Translations under genes and position numbers: made by a program
The notes under the pieces: model-generated
Seen by the model: only the letters and a program-made list of their open reading frames with translations
Database searches by the model: none
What the model was told of the DNA's origin: nothing
Assembly: GCF_018596315.1 (NCBI RefSeq)
Contig: NZ_JAHEAG010000006.1
Location: forward strand, 242,229-306,228
Reading direction: 5' to 3'
DNA: 64,000 bases
Origin: Bradyrhizobium sp. SRL28
GTDB taxonomy: Bacteria > Pseudomonadota > Alphaproteobacteria > Rhizobiales > Xanthobacteraceae
Shown: positions 46,344-54,601 of the stretch, one piece after another
Layout of the letters: every line of letters begins with the position of its first letter
Position numbering within the stretch: position 1 is the first letter of the stretch

Positions 46344-47552
46344 CTACTCCCCCGCCTGCAGCTTGCGCGGGACGGGGAACAGCTCGGCTGTTCCGCCCTT
46401 CACCACGCGCGGCACTTCCACCGGCGCCTCCGCCTTGCTGAAATCGAGTTCCTCGATCCGCCCGGCACGCTTCTCGATCTTGTCGGCGGAAATCAATATC
46501 TGCCGCACATCCTCGTTGACGTCGCCAAAATGCTTCTGCAGCTTCAGCACGCGCTCGCGCAAACGTCCGAGATCGTCGCCGAGGTTGAGCACTTCGGTGC
46601 GGATCTGGTCGGCGGCGTCGCGCATCCGCGCGTCTTTCAGGATCTGCTGCATCACCTGGATCGCCAGCATCAGCAGCGACGGCGATACCAGCACGACGCG
46701 GGCGCGGTAGGCCTTCTGGATCACATCGTCAAAGCCGTCGTGGATTTCGGCATAGACCGATTCCGACGGCACGAACATCAGCGCGGTGTCCTGGGTCTCG
46801 CCGGTGATCAGATATTTCTCGGCGATGTCGTTGACGTGTTTCATCACGTCGTTGCGCAGGCGCTGGGTGGCGAATTTGCGCTCCTCGTCGCTGCGCGCAT
46901 CGTGCAGCGCGGTCATCGCTTCCAGCGGGAATTTCGCGTCGATGCAGAGCGGGCGCTGGTCGGGCAGGAACACCACGCAATCCGGCCGCTTTCCGGACGA
47001 GAGCGTGTGCTGGAATTCGTACGAGCCCTGCGGCATGCCGTCCTGCACGATCGCTTCCATCCGCGCCTGGCCGAACGCGCCGCGCGACTGCTTGTTGGCG
47101 AGCACGTCGCGCAAGGTCGTCACCTGCGACGTCAGGTCGGTGAGGTTCTTGTGCGCGTTGTCGATGATGCCGAGCCGCTCATGCAGCACGCGCAAGCTGT
47201 CCATGGTGTGGCGCGTGGTCGCTTCCATGGATTGGCCGACGCGGTGGGTCACCGAATCCAGCCGCTCATTGACCGCCCGCGTCATCTCGGACTGGCGTCC
47301 CACCAGCGCCTGCGCCATGGCGTCGACCCGGCCGGTGGACTCGCTCTGCGCCCGCAGCATCTCGCTCAGGCGTTCCTCCAGCTCGTCGGCGCGAATCGCC
47401 TGCGCCATCGCCAGTTCCGCACCCCGGCGGCCGGAGCGGGCGATGACGATGGCGATCACCAGCAGTAGCACCAAAGCCAGCGCGCCGAACCCGATCAGCG
47501 CCTCGCCGACGTGAATCGGCAAGTCGCCGACAATGAAAAGAATTTCGTTCAT
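46344..47552 (-). CDS. rmuC: DNA recombination protein RmuC
   Basis: 402 residues. An N-terminal membrane helix (about 20-42) is followed by a long coiled coil (about 50-170) and the RmuC nuclease-like domain (about 175-370) with RPDCVVFLPDQRPLCIDAKF, the PD...DxK pattern, and FVPSESVYAEIHDGF. RmuC limits inversions at short inverted repeats. This may matter in a genome so rich in palindromes. It diverges from def across two CtrA-type boxes. Confidence 0.94.
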   Translation of the reverse strand: MNEILFIVGDLPIHVGEALIGFGALALVLLLVIAIVIARSGRRGAELAMAQAIRADELEERLSEMLRAQSESTGRVDAMAQALVGRQSEMTRAVNERLDSVTHRVGQSMEATTRHTMDSLRVLHERLGIIDNAHKNLTDLTSQVTTLRDVLANKQSRGAFGQARMEAIVQDGMPQGSYEFQHTLSSGKRPDCVVFLPDQRPLCIDAKFPLEAMTALHDARSDEERKFATQRLRNDVMKHVNDIAEKYLITGETQDTALMFVPSESVYAEIHDGFDDVIQKAYRARVVLVSPSLLMLAIQVMQQILKDARMRDAADQIRTEVLNLGDDLGRLRERVLKLQKHFGDVNEDVRQILISADKIEKRAGRIEELDFSKAEAPVEVPRVVKGGTAELFPVPRKLQAGE

Positions 47553-47631
47553 GCGGCTATGTAGCCCGATTCGCTGGCTTTCGCGAACGAAGAGGGAACA
47601 TTTATGGTAAATGGCGGGTTAATTTTCGTGG

Positions 47632-47646
47632 TTAACACCACCTTAA
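47632..47646. promoter_or_regulatory. CtrA-type box 1 (rmuC-def spacer)
   Basis: TTAA-CACCACC-TTAA, a perfect TTAA-N7-TTAA. The minus-strand reading ends TTAAC, the full consensus, so it points toward rmuC. Confidence 0.6.
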
Positions 47647-47655
47647 AAATCATGG

Positions 47656-47670
47656 TTAAGGCCGCCTTAA
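47656..47670. promoter_or_regulatory. CtrA-type box 2 (rmuC-def spacer)
   Basis: TTAA-GGCCGCC-TTAA followed by C, the full TTAA-N7-TTAAC consensus on the plus strand, toward def. It begins exactly 24 bases after box 1. Confidence 0.6.
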
Positions 47671-47722
47671 CGGGCGCCCCGGCGCATTGACCGCGACAAA
47701 TCAGCAGCTTAAATCGCGCGCT

Positions 47723-48250
47723 ATGGCCCTAAGAGAAATCATCATCCTGCCGGACAAACAGCTCCGGCTGGTCTCCAAACCCGTCGAGAAGGTGACGACG
47801 GAGATCCGCAAGCTCGCCGACGATATGTTCGAGACCATGTACGACGCGCCCGGCATTGGGCTTGCGGCGATCCAGGTCGCGCAACCCTTGCGGCTGATCA
47901 CCATGGACCTCGCCAAGAAGGACGAGAACGGCGAGACCAAGCCGCGCCCGCGGGTATTCATCAATCCGGAAATCATCTCCTCGTCGGAGGAATTGTCGGT
48001 CTACGAGGAAGGCTGCCTCTCGATCCCCGAATATTACGAGGAGGTCGAGCGCCCGGCGAAGGTGCGCATCCGCTTCACCGATCTCGACGGCAAGGTGCAT
48101 GAAGAAGACGCCGACGGCCTGTTCGCCACCTGCATCCAGCACGAGATCGACCACCTCAACGGCGTGCTGTTCGTCGACTATCTGTCGAAGCTGAAGCGCG
48201 ACCGCGTGCTGAAGAAATTTACGAAAGCCGCCAAGCGCGCGGCGGAGTAA
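47723..48250 (+). CDS. def: Peptide deformylase
   Basis: 175 residues from ATG 47723 (a TTG at 47687 would add 12 residues). The three family motifs are present: GIGLAAIQV, EGCLSIP with the metal Cys, and QHEIDHLNG with both metal His and the catalytic Glu. It removes the formyl group from nascent proteins. fmt and truA follow, with a repeat between def and fmt. Confidence 0.97.
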   Translation: MALREIIILPDKQLRLVSKPVEKVTTEIRKLADDMFETMYDAPGIGLAAIQVAQPLRLITMDLAKKDENGETKPRPRVFINPEIISSSEELSVYEEGCLSIPEYYEEVERPAKVRIRFTDLDGKVHEEDADGLFATCIQHEIDHLNGVLFVDYLSKLKRDRVLKKFTKAAKRAAE

Positions 48251-48265
48251 GCCCACTCTATCGAC

Positions 48266-48388
48266 CGTCATGCCCGGGCTTGACCGGGCATCCACGTCCT
48301 TTCTGCCGCACCAAAGACGTGGATGGCCGGGAGCGCTGACAAGTGTACGTAGTCTGCGCAAAGCAGACTACTATGCCCGGCCATGACG
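48266..48388. repeat. Palindromic intergenic repeat, family D, copy 3
   Basis: Starts CGTCATGCCCGGGCTTGACC and ends TATGCCCGGCCATGACG, inner pair CCACGTC... / AAGACGTGG. It separates def and fmt, which face the same way. Confidence 0.85.
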
Positions 48389-48423
48389 GAATAAACTGAA
48401 TCGACCTGGGATTTTTCCGCCTC

Positions 48424-49356
48424 ATGCCACTCCGCTTGATCTTCATGGGCACGCCCGATTTTGCGGTGCCGACGCTGTTGGAACTCATGGCTCACGGCCA
48501 TGAGATCGTGGCCGTCTATACCCGCGTGCCGAAGCCGGCAGGGCGGGGCATGAAGCTGCAGCCGACGCCCGTGGAGCAGGAAGCGCGGCGGCTCGGGATT
48601 CCCGTGCTGACGCCAACGACGCTGAAAACGCCGGAAGCGCTCGAGGAATTTCGCACGCACAATGCGGACGCCGCCGTGGTCGTCGCCTACGGCATGATCC
48701 TGCCGCAGGCCATCCTGGATGCGCCGCCGCTCGGCTGCTTCAATCTGCACGGCTCGCTGCTGCCGCGCTGGCGCGGTGCCGCCCCGATCAACCGCGCCAT
48801 CATGGCAGGCGATGCCGAGAGCGGCGTGATGGTGATGAAGATGGATGTCGGCCTCGACACCGGCGACGTCGCGATGGCCGAGCGGCTGGCGATCACGGAC
48901 ACCATGACCGCCGCCGACCTGCATGACGCGCTGGCGCCGCTCGGCGCCGACCTGATGGTGCGTGCGATGGGCGCGCTGGCCCGCGGCGGGCTGCAGCTCC
49001 AGAAGCAGAGCGAGGACGGCGTGACCTACGCCGCCAAGATCGAGAAGGCCGAGGCGCGGATCAACTGGCAGCGCCCGGCGCGCGAGGTGCTGCGGCATAT
49101 TCACGGCCTGTCGCCGTTTCCCGGCGCCTGGTGCGAGATCGCGAGCGATGGCGAGCCGGCGCGGATCAAGATCCTGCGCTGCGAACCGGCTGACGGAGCC
49201 GGCGCGCCCGGCGAAGTGCTCGACGATGGGTTGACGATCGCCTGCGGTAACGCCGCGATCCGCATTCTTGAACTGCAGCGCGCCGGCAAGGCGCCGATGA
49301 AGGCCGCGGACTTCTTGCGCGGGACGCCGCTCAAACCGCCGACGCGGCTCGGCTGA
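48424..49356 (+). CDS. fmt: Methionyl-tRNA formyltransferase
   Basis: 310 residues. The N-terminal formyltransferase domain starts MPLRLIFMGTPDFAVPTL and has the catalytic HGSLLPRWRGAAPI (Asn-His-Asp site). The C-terminal OB-like domain begins around 207 with TYAAKIEKAEARINW. It formylates initiator Met-tRNA using 10-formyl-THF, the counterpart of Def. TGA overlaps the truA ATG (TGATG). Confidence 0.97.
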   Translation: MPLRLIFMGTPDFAVPTLLELMAHGHEIVAVYTRVPKPAGRGMKLQPTPVEQEARRLGIPVLTPTTLKTPEALEEFRTHNADAAVVVAYGMILPQAILDAPPLGCFNLHGSLLPRWRGAAPINRAIMAGDAESGVMVMKMDVGLDTGDVAMAERLAITDTMTAADLHDALAPLGADLMVRAMGALARGGLQLQKQSEDGVTYAAKIEKAEARINWQRPAREVLRHIHGLSPFPGAWCEIASDGEPARIKILRCEPADGAGAPGEVLDDGLTIACGNAAIRILELQRAGKAPMKAADFLRGTPLKPPTRLG

Positions 49357-50093
49357 TGCCCCGCTACAAACTCATCATCGAATATGACGGCACGCCGTTC
49401 TCCGGCTGGCAGATCCAGGACAACGCGCCGACCGTGCAGGGCGCGATGGAAGCCGCGGTGAAGGCGATCTGCGGCGAGCAGGTTCGCGTCCACGGCTCGG
49501 GCCGCACCGATGCCGGCGTGCATGCGCTGGCGCAGGTCGCGCATTGCGATATCCAGAAGCCGTTTCCGCCGGGCCGACTGCGCGACGGGCTGAACGCGCA
49601 TTTGCGCCCGCATCCGATCGGCGTGCTCTCGGCGGAAATCGTCGCCGATGATTTCGAAGCGCGTTTCTCCGCCAGGAGACGCCACTACCGCTACCGCATC
49701 ACCAACTCCAGAGCCAATCTCGCGCTCGATATCAAGCGAAGCTGGCGGATACCGCGCCATCTCGATACGGACGCGATGCACATCGCCGCCCAACGCCTGC
49801 TCGGCAAGCACGATTTCACGACGTTTCGCGACACCGAATGCCAGGCGAAATCGCCGGAGAAGACGCTCGACCAGCTCGACGTGATCAGGGAAGGGGATGC
49901 GGTCTCGATCATGACCTCGGCGCGCTCATTCCTGCACAGCCAGGTGCGCTCGATGGTGGGCTCGCTGGTCTGGGTCGGCGAAGGCCGCTGGAGCGCCGAC
50001 GACCTCGCCGCCGCGCTCGCCGCCCGCAACCGCGCCGCCTGCGGCCCCGTGGCGCCGCCGGAGGGATTGTATCTGGTGCGGGTGGAGTATTAG
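49356..50093 (+). CDS. truA: tRNA pseudouridine synthase A (38-40)
   Basis: 245 residues. The catalytic Asp lies in GSGRTDAGVHALAQVAH, and FLHSQVRSMVGSLVWVG is the C-terminal conserved segment. It makes pseudouridine at positions 38-40 of tRNA anticodon arms. It is translationally coupled to fmt by a TGATG overlap and is the last gene of the def-fmt-truA group before a repeat. Confidence 0.97.
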   Translation: MPRYKLIIEYDGTPFSGWQIQDNAPTVQGAMEAAVKAICGEQVRVHGSGRTDAGVHALAQVAHCDIQKPFPPGRLRDGLNAHLRPHPIGVLSAEIVADDFEARFSARRRHYRYRITNSRANLALDIKRSWRIPRHLDTDAMHIAAQRLLGKHDFTTFRDTECQAKSPEKTLDQLDVIREGDAVSIMTSARSFLHSQVRSMVGSLVWVGEGRWSADDLAAALAARNRAACGPVAPPEGLYLVRVEY

Positions 50094-50110
50094 TCGTCGC
50101 CGACGACCTC

Positions 50111-50188
50111 GTAGGATGGGTGGAGCGAAGCGATACCCATCGGGCGTGCGGCGAGGTGATGGGTATCGCTTCGCTCCACCCATCCTGC
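50111..50188. repeat. Palindromic intergenic repeat, family A-like variant, copy 4
   Basis: Arms GTAGGATGGGTGGAGCGAAG and CTTCGCTCCACCCATCCTGC; same plan as family A, but with arms partly like family B. Between the convergent truA and RibD-like genes. Confidence 0.8.
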
Positions 50189-50191
50189 GGT

Positions 50192-50857
50192 CTACGGGAC
50201 GCAGCCGAACACCAGGTGCGTGGCTCTCGCCGTCGCGACGTGATTGGTTAGCTTGTAGCCAAGGCTCGGCAGATCGAGCCCTGCGAACAGGCTCTCGCCC
50301 GATCCAAGCAGGGTCGGTGCGATCGCGACGTGCATTTCGTCGATCAGGCGGGCGCGCAGATATTGCTGGATAGTCGCGACACCGCCCCCTAGCCTCACGT
50401 CCTTGCCGCCGGCAGCCTCGCGCGCCTTCTGCAGCGCCGCCTCGATGCCATCGGAGACGAAATGGAAGACCGTACCGCCCTTCATGGTGATGGGCGCGCG
50501 GGGATGGTGCGTCAGCACGAAGACATCGCAATGATAGGGCGGCTCGTCGCCCCACCAGCCTTTCCACGATTCATCCGGCCAGGGGCCCCGCACCGGGCCG
50601 AACATGTTGCGGCCGAGGATCCATGCGCCGATGTTCTCAAAACCCCGCGTCGCAAAATCGTCATCCGGGCCGGTCGTGCCGATATCCTTTGCGAACAGTA
50701 CTTTCTGGATCGTCTGGGTCGGCATTATCCATTCGTGCAGCCCCAACCCGCCGACGCCCAACGGATTGTCGGCGTCCTGGCCGGGGCCCGCGCCGTAGCC
50801 GTCGGCGGACACGCTGAAGCAGCGGACAACGAGCTTGCTGTTGGCTGAACCGGTCAT
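50192..50857 (-). CDS. Dihydrofolate reductase/RibD-C domain protein
   Basis: 221 residues. The RibD C-terminal/DHFR-like fold shows VVRCFSVSADGYGAGPGQ, LGRNMFGPVRGPW and GVATIQQYLRARLIDEMHVA, then PTLLGSGESLFAG. This branch is made of stand-alone reductases of unknown substrate that probably use NADPH; it is neither the folate enzyme nor full RibD (no deaminase domain). It starts 34 bases downstream of the dapE stop in the same direction. Confidence 0.85.
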   Translation of the reverse strand: MTGSANSKLVVRCFSVSADGYGAGPGQDADNPLGVGGLGLHEWIMPTQTIQKVLFAKDIGTTGPDDDFATRGFENIGAWILGRNMFGPVRGPWPDESWKGWWGDEPPYHCDVFVLTHHPRAPITMKGGTVFHFVSDGIEAALQKAREAAGGKDVRLGGGVATIQQYLRARLIDEMHVAIAPTLLGSGESLFAGLDLPSLGYKLTNHVATARATHLVFGCVP

Positions 50858-50891
50858 GACGTCACATCCTCACCGAGGAAGACGGCACAAG

Positions 50892-52046
50892 TCAGGCAAA
50901 ATACCGATCCAGCACGCCGCGATAGATCTTCGTCAGCTTCTCCAGATCTGCCACCGGCGTGCGTTCGTCGACCTGATGCATGGTCTGGCCGACCAGGCCG
51001 AATTCGATCACCGGGCAATAGCCCGAGATGAAGCGCGCATCCGAGGTGCCGCCGGAGGTCGAGAGCTCCGGCTTGCGTCCCGTCACCTCCTCGATCGCGG
51101 CGACCGCAAGATCGGTGAACGCGCCGGGTTTTGTGACGAACACGTTGGAGTTGGAATATTCCCACACGATTCGAGCGCGGATGCGATTGCCGCAGGCTTT
51201 CGCCAGCCGTTCCTCGACCAGCGCGCGCAGCGTCTCCTGGGTGTGATTGTCGTTGAAGCGGATGTTGAACTTTGCGCGCGCCTGGCCCGGGATCACATTG
51301 CCAGCGGTGTTGCCGACATCCACTGACGTGAACTCGAGATTGGAAGCCTGGAACTGCGCGCTGCCGTGATCCAACGGCTCGTCGGAGAGCGCCACGATCA
51401 GCCGTGAAATATCCGGCACCGGGTTCGACGCCCGGTGCGGATAGGCGACATGGCCCTGCACGCCGTCGACATGGAGCGTGCCGGATTGCGAGCCGCGGCG
51501 GCCGATCTTGATGCAGTCGCCGAGCATTTCGACATTGGAGGGCTCGCCGAGCACGCAATGATCGAATTTTTCGCCACGTTCGGCGCACCACTTCAGCAGC
51601 TTGATGGTGCCGTTGACCGAAATGTCTTCTTCGTCGCCGGTGATCAAAAACGAGATCGAGCCTTTGGGCTTGCCGCTATTGCCTTTCAGATAGTCGAGCA
51701 CGGCGGCGACGCTGCAGGCGATGCCGCCCTTCATGTCGACCGCGCCGCGGCCATAGAGGAAACCGTCCTTCACTTCGCCCGAGAACGCGCCGAGCGTCCA
51801 TGCGGTTTCGTCACCGGGCGGCACCACATCGGTATGGCCGGCAAAGGTGATGTGTGGCGCTTCGAAGCCGATGCGGGCGTAGAGGTTGTCGATATCGGCG
51901 GTGCCGGGCTCGCCGAAGGTAACGCGATGCACCTCGAAGCCGGCGTCTTTCAGCAGGCGCTCGAGGACGCCGAGCGCACCGGCATCGGCGGGCGTTACGG
52001 ACGGGCAGCGGACGAGGTCGCGGGTAATGGAAACGGCGTCATTCAT
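50892..52046 (-). CDS. dapE: Succinyl-diaminopimelate desuccinylase
   Basis: 384 residues from ATG 52046. Dinuclear zinc peptidase motifs: GHTDVVPPGD (His71, Asp73), GRGAVDMKGG (Asp104) and TGDEE with catalytic Glu139. The dimerisation domain has GRRGSQSGTLHVDGVQGHVA. It cleaves N-succinyl-LL-diaminopimelate to succinate and LL-DAP for lysine and peptidoglycan. The start overlaps the DUF805 gene by eight bases, tying it to dapD upstream. Confidence 0.97.
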   Translation of the reverse strand: MNDAVSITRDLVRCPSVTPADAGALGVLERLLKDAGFEVHRVTFGEPGTADIDNLYARIGFEAPHITFAGHTDVVPPGDETAWTLGAFSGEVKDGFLYGRGAVDMKGGIACSVAAVLDYLKGNSGKPKGSISFLITGDEEDISVNGTIKLLKWCAERGEKFDHCVLGEPSNVEMLGDCIKIGRRGSQSGTLHVDGVQGHVAYPHRASNPVPDISRLIVALSDEPLDHGSAQFQASNLEFTSVDVGNTAGNVIPGQARAKFNIRFNDNHTQETLRALVEERLAKACGNRIRARIVWEYSNSNVFVTKPGAFTDLAVAAIEEVTGRKPELSTSGGTSDARFISGYCPVIEFGLVGQTMHQVDERTPVADLEKLTKIYRGVLDRYFA

Positions 52047-52656
52047 ACCCCGGCTTAACACGCCAAACCGGCGGCGGGCCAGCCTTGTGCGGCACCATTT
52101 CGATCTCGCTCTGCTGGTCCCAGCGGGGCCGCGTATCCGGCGCCGGCTTCGGCGTCAGCGGGTCGGCGCCGAACCGGTTGGTCTTGCGCGAGCCCTTCAG
52201 GCAATACATTTCGATGAAGCCCCACACGTACAAGGTAAACACGATCAGGGCAGGCAGCATCATGAAGTAGGAGTCGGGCAGCCGGTCGTCGAACTGGTTG
52301 TAGAGGCCGGGGACGACGAAGAACGGCACCATCCACCAGCCGCTCTTGTCGCGGTCGTGCAGCCGCTTGATGGAGGTCGCGAAGTAGACCCACATCAGCA
52401 GCGACGTGCCGAACAGTTTGATCAAGAGCCGGGGGATGTCGGCCCACGTCAGGGACCGATACGCGTCGGGATCCACCAGCTTGAAGAGGTCCTTGGCGCC
52501 GAAATGGAAGGACGAGGCGACGCCGAACAGGCTGTGGATCGCAACGATCACCAACCCCACAGACATCATCAAGCCCAACAGGACCAGCATCGCGAGCCAC
52601 AATTTGGCGCGGTTGATGCGGCCGTCAAAGCGGAACAGGTACCAGGTCCAGTCCAT
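52039..52656 (-). CDS. DUF805 inner-membrane protein
   Basis: 205 residues from ATG 52656 with GGAG eight bases upstream; TTG 52662 would add two. The N-terminus WTWYLFRFDGRINRAKLWLA is the DUF805 signature, followed by four membrane helices and a soluble Pro-rich tail. DUF805 is common and of unknown function. It lies between dapD and dapE and overlaps the latter, so it is co-translated with the DAP pathway. Confidence 0.9.
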   Translation of the reverse strand: MDWTWYLFRFDGRINRAKLWLAMLVLLGLMMSVGLVIVAIHSLFGVASSFHFGAKDLFKLVDPDAYRSLTWADIPRLLIKLFGTSLLMWVYFATSIKRLHDRDKSGWWMVPFFVVPGLYNQFDDRLPDSYFMMLPALIVFTLYVWGFIEMYCLKGSRKTNRFGADPLTPKPAPDTRPRWDQQSEIEMVPHKAGPPPVWRVKPGYE

Positions 52657-52724
52657 GCGCAATGCTCCGGAGGCGGAAGCCAGCGGTCCGGTACATTAGT
52701 CGCGCGAAAAAGTCCCCGGTTCGA

Positions 52725-53570
52725 TTAATCCCGCAGCAGCTCGTTGATGCTGGTCTTGGAGCGGGTGCGCTCGTCGACGCGCTTGACGATCACGGCGCAG
52801 GCGGTGGAGGGGCCAGGCTGGCCGTTCTTCAAGGGCTTGCCGGGCAGCGCGCCGGGAACCACGACGGAATATTCCGGAACTTCGCCGATGAAAATTTCGC
52901 CGGTCTCGCGGTCGACGATCTTGGTGGAAGCGCCGAGGAACACGCCCATCGCCAGCACCGCGCCCTTGCGCACGATCACGCCTTCCGCCACTTCGCTGCG
53001 CGCGCCGATGAAGCAGTCGTCCTCGACGATCACGGGCTCGGCCTGCAGCGGCTCCAGCACGCCGCCGATGCCGACGCCGCCGGAAATATGCACGCGCTTG
53101 CCGATCTGTGCGCAGGAGCCGACGGTGGACCAGGTGTCGATCATGGTCGCTTCATCGACATAGGCGCCGAGATTGACGAAGGAAGGCATCAGCACGACGT
53201 TGCGGGCGATGAAGGCCGAACGGCGCACGATCGAGCCCGGCACGGCGCGAAAGCCCGCGTCGCGAAAACGGTTCTCGCCCCAGCCCTCGAACTTGGACGG
53301 CACCTTGTCCCACCACGACGCCTTGCCCGGCCCGCCGGGAATAGCACTCATGTCGTTGAGGCGGAACGACAGCAGCACCGCCTTCTTCAGCCACTGATTG
53401 ACCTTCCACTTGCCGTCAGCGCCGCGTTCGGCGACGCGCGCCTCGCCCTTGTCGAGCAGCTCGAGCGCGCTATCGACAGCCTCGCGAACCTCGCCCTTGG
53501 TCGACGTCGAAATGCCGTCGCGGGCATCGAAGGCGGAGTTGACGGTGGATTCGAGTGCGGACAGGGACAT
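52725..53570 (-). CDS. dapD: Tetrahydrodipicolinate N-succinyltransferase
   Basis: 281 residues, AAGGAA upstream of ATG 53570. A helical N-domain is followed by a left-handed beta-helix of hexapeptide repeats (for example VVLMPSFVNLGAYVDEATMI and EDDCFIGARSEVAEGVIV). It succinylates tetrahydrodipicolinate with succinyl-CoA, the step before DapC/DapE. It shares a transcription direction and region with dapE, separated only by DUF805. Confidence 0.97.
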   Translation of the reverse strand: MSLSALESTVNSAFDARDGISTSTKGEVREAVDSALELLDKGEARVAERGADGKWKVNQWLKKAVLLSFRLNDMSAIPGGPGKASWWDKVPSKFEGWGENRFRDAGFRAVPGSIVRRSAFIARNVVLMPSFVNLGAYVDEATMIDTWSTVGSCAQIGKRVHISGGVGIGGVLEPLQAEPVIVEDDCFIGARSEVAEGVIVRKGAVLAMGVFLGASTKIVDRETGEIFIGEVPEYSVVVPGALPGKPLKNGQPGPSTACAVIVKRVDERTRSKTSINELLRD

Positions 53571-53652
53571 CGGGATTTCCTTGGGGATTTCGGACGAAGT
53601 TGACGGGCTTTTTCGGGATTTGGAGAGGGAGAGTCAAGGCTGGAAGAGCCTC

Positions 53653-53737
53653 GTAGCCCGGATGGAGCGAAGCGTAATCCGGGACAGTCTCGCTTGAGGA
53701 GCGATCCCCGGATTGCGCTTCGCTCCATCCGGGCTAC
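53653..53737. repeat. Palindromic intergenic repeat, family B, copy 4
   Basis: Arms GTAGCCCGGATGGAGCGAAG and CTTCGCTCCATCCGGGCTAC. The terminal CTA (53734-53736) is, on the minus strand, the TAG stop of the nucleotidase gene, so the element overlaps the coding end. Confidence 0.88.
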
Positions 53738-54426
53738 TTCCCGCTCAACCTCTCCAAAAACCCCGTCAGATCATCCGTCACATGATCGACGTAAGCCGCA
53801 TCCCGGCCTTCCAGCTCCCAATCCTCGCGCACCACTTCCTGGGCACCGTCGGGCACCACCAGCACCGTGGTCATGCCGAGCTGGTGCGGCACCACGAGGT
53901 TGCGGGCGAGATCCTCGAACATCGCCGACCTCAGGGGATCCACGCCGTGGACGCGCAGGAATTTGTCGTAGGTCTGCGGCGCCGGCTTTGGCTCCAGTTC
54001 GGCGGCGATGATGTCGAACACCGCCTCGAAATGTTGGGTTATGCCGAGCCGTTCCAGCACCGCGCCGGCATGGTCGGTCGAGCCATTGGTCAGGATCAGC
54101 TTGCGGCCGGGCAGCTTTGCGATCGCGGCCCCCATCGCCGGGTTCGGCTCCAGCGGCGAGTGATCGATCTTGTGGACGTAGGCCAGATAATCGTCGGCGT
54201 GCACGCCATGCTCGGTCATCATGCCGCGCATGCTGGTGCCGTAGCGGCGGTAATAGTCTTTCTGGATCACGCGGGCTTCTTCCGCGGAGATTTTTAAGTA
54301 AGCGCCGATGAATTCGCCGATCCGCGCGTCGACCTGCTGCCACAGATTGACGTGGTGCGGGTAGAGCGTGTTGTCGAGATCGAACACCCAGGTGTCGATG
54401 TGGGAGAAGGGGCGAGGGGATGTCAT
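53734..54426 (-). CDS. HAD-type pyrimidine 5'-nucleotidase
   Basis: 230 residues. HAD motif I DLDNTLYP (Asp16, Asp18), motif II ILTNGSTDHA, the conserved Lys in LEPKPAP, and motif III MFEDLARNL are present. The N-terminal DTWVFDLDNTLYPHHVNLWQ is typical of the SDT1/pyrimidine nucleotidase group, which dephosphorylates UMP/CMP or related compounds. The stop codon is supplied by a palindromic repeat. It lies between the DUF1036 and dapD genes. Confidence 0.88.
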   Translation of the reverse strand: MTSPRPFSHIDTWVFDLDNTLYPHHVNLWQQVDARIGEFIGAYLKISAEEARVIQKDYYRRYGTSMRGMMTEHGVHADDYLAYVHKIDHSPLEPNPAMGAAIAKLPGRKLILTNGSTDHAGAVLERLGITQHFEAVFDIIAAELEPKPAPQTYDKFLRVHGVDPLRSAMFEDLARNLVVPHQLGMTTVLVVPDGAQEVVREDWELEGRDAAYVDHVTDDLTGFLERLSGK

Positions 54427-54440
54427 GATTCTCTCACCGG

Positions 54441-54578
54441 GTCGTCCCCGCGAACGCGGGGACCCATACGCCGTGTAGGTTGTTGGTAAGCACGGTGCGT
54501 GTTGCCTTCAATCGTGGTTGACGCCGGTGGCCACAGTTCAGCCCTGTGGTTATGGGTCCCTGCGTTCGCAGGGACGAC
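54441..54578. repeat. Palindromic intergenic repeat, family C, variant copy 5
   Basis: Arms GTCGTCCCCGCGAACGCGGG and the complementary GCGTTCGCAGGGACGAC, with GACCCATACGCCG / TATGGGTCC inside. It lies between the nucleotidase start and the DUF1036 stop. Confidence 0.8.
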
Positions 54579-54601
54579 GATGGAGCGAGGGACACGTTCC
54601 A

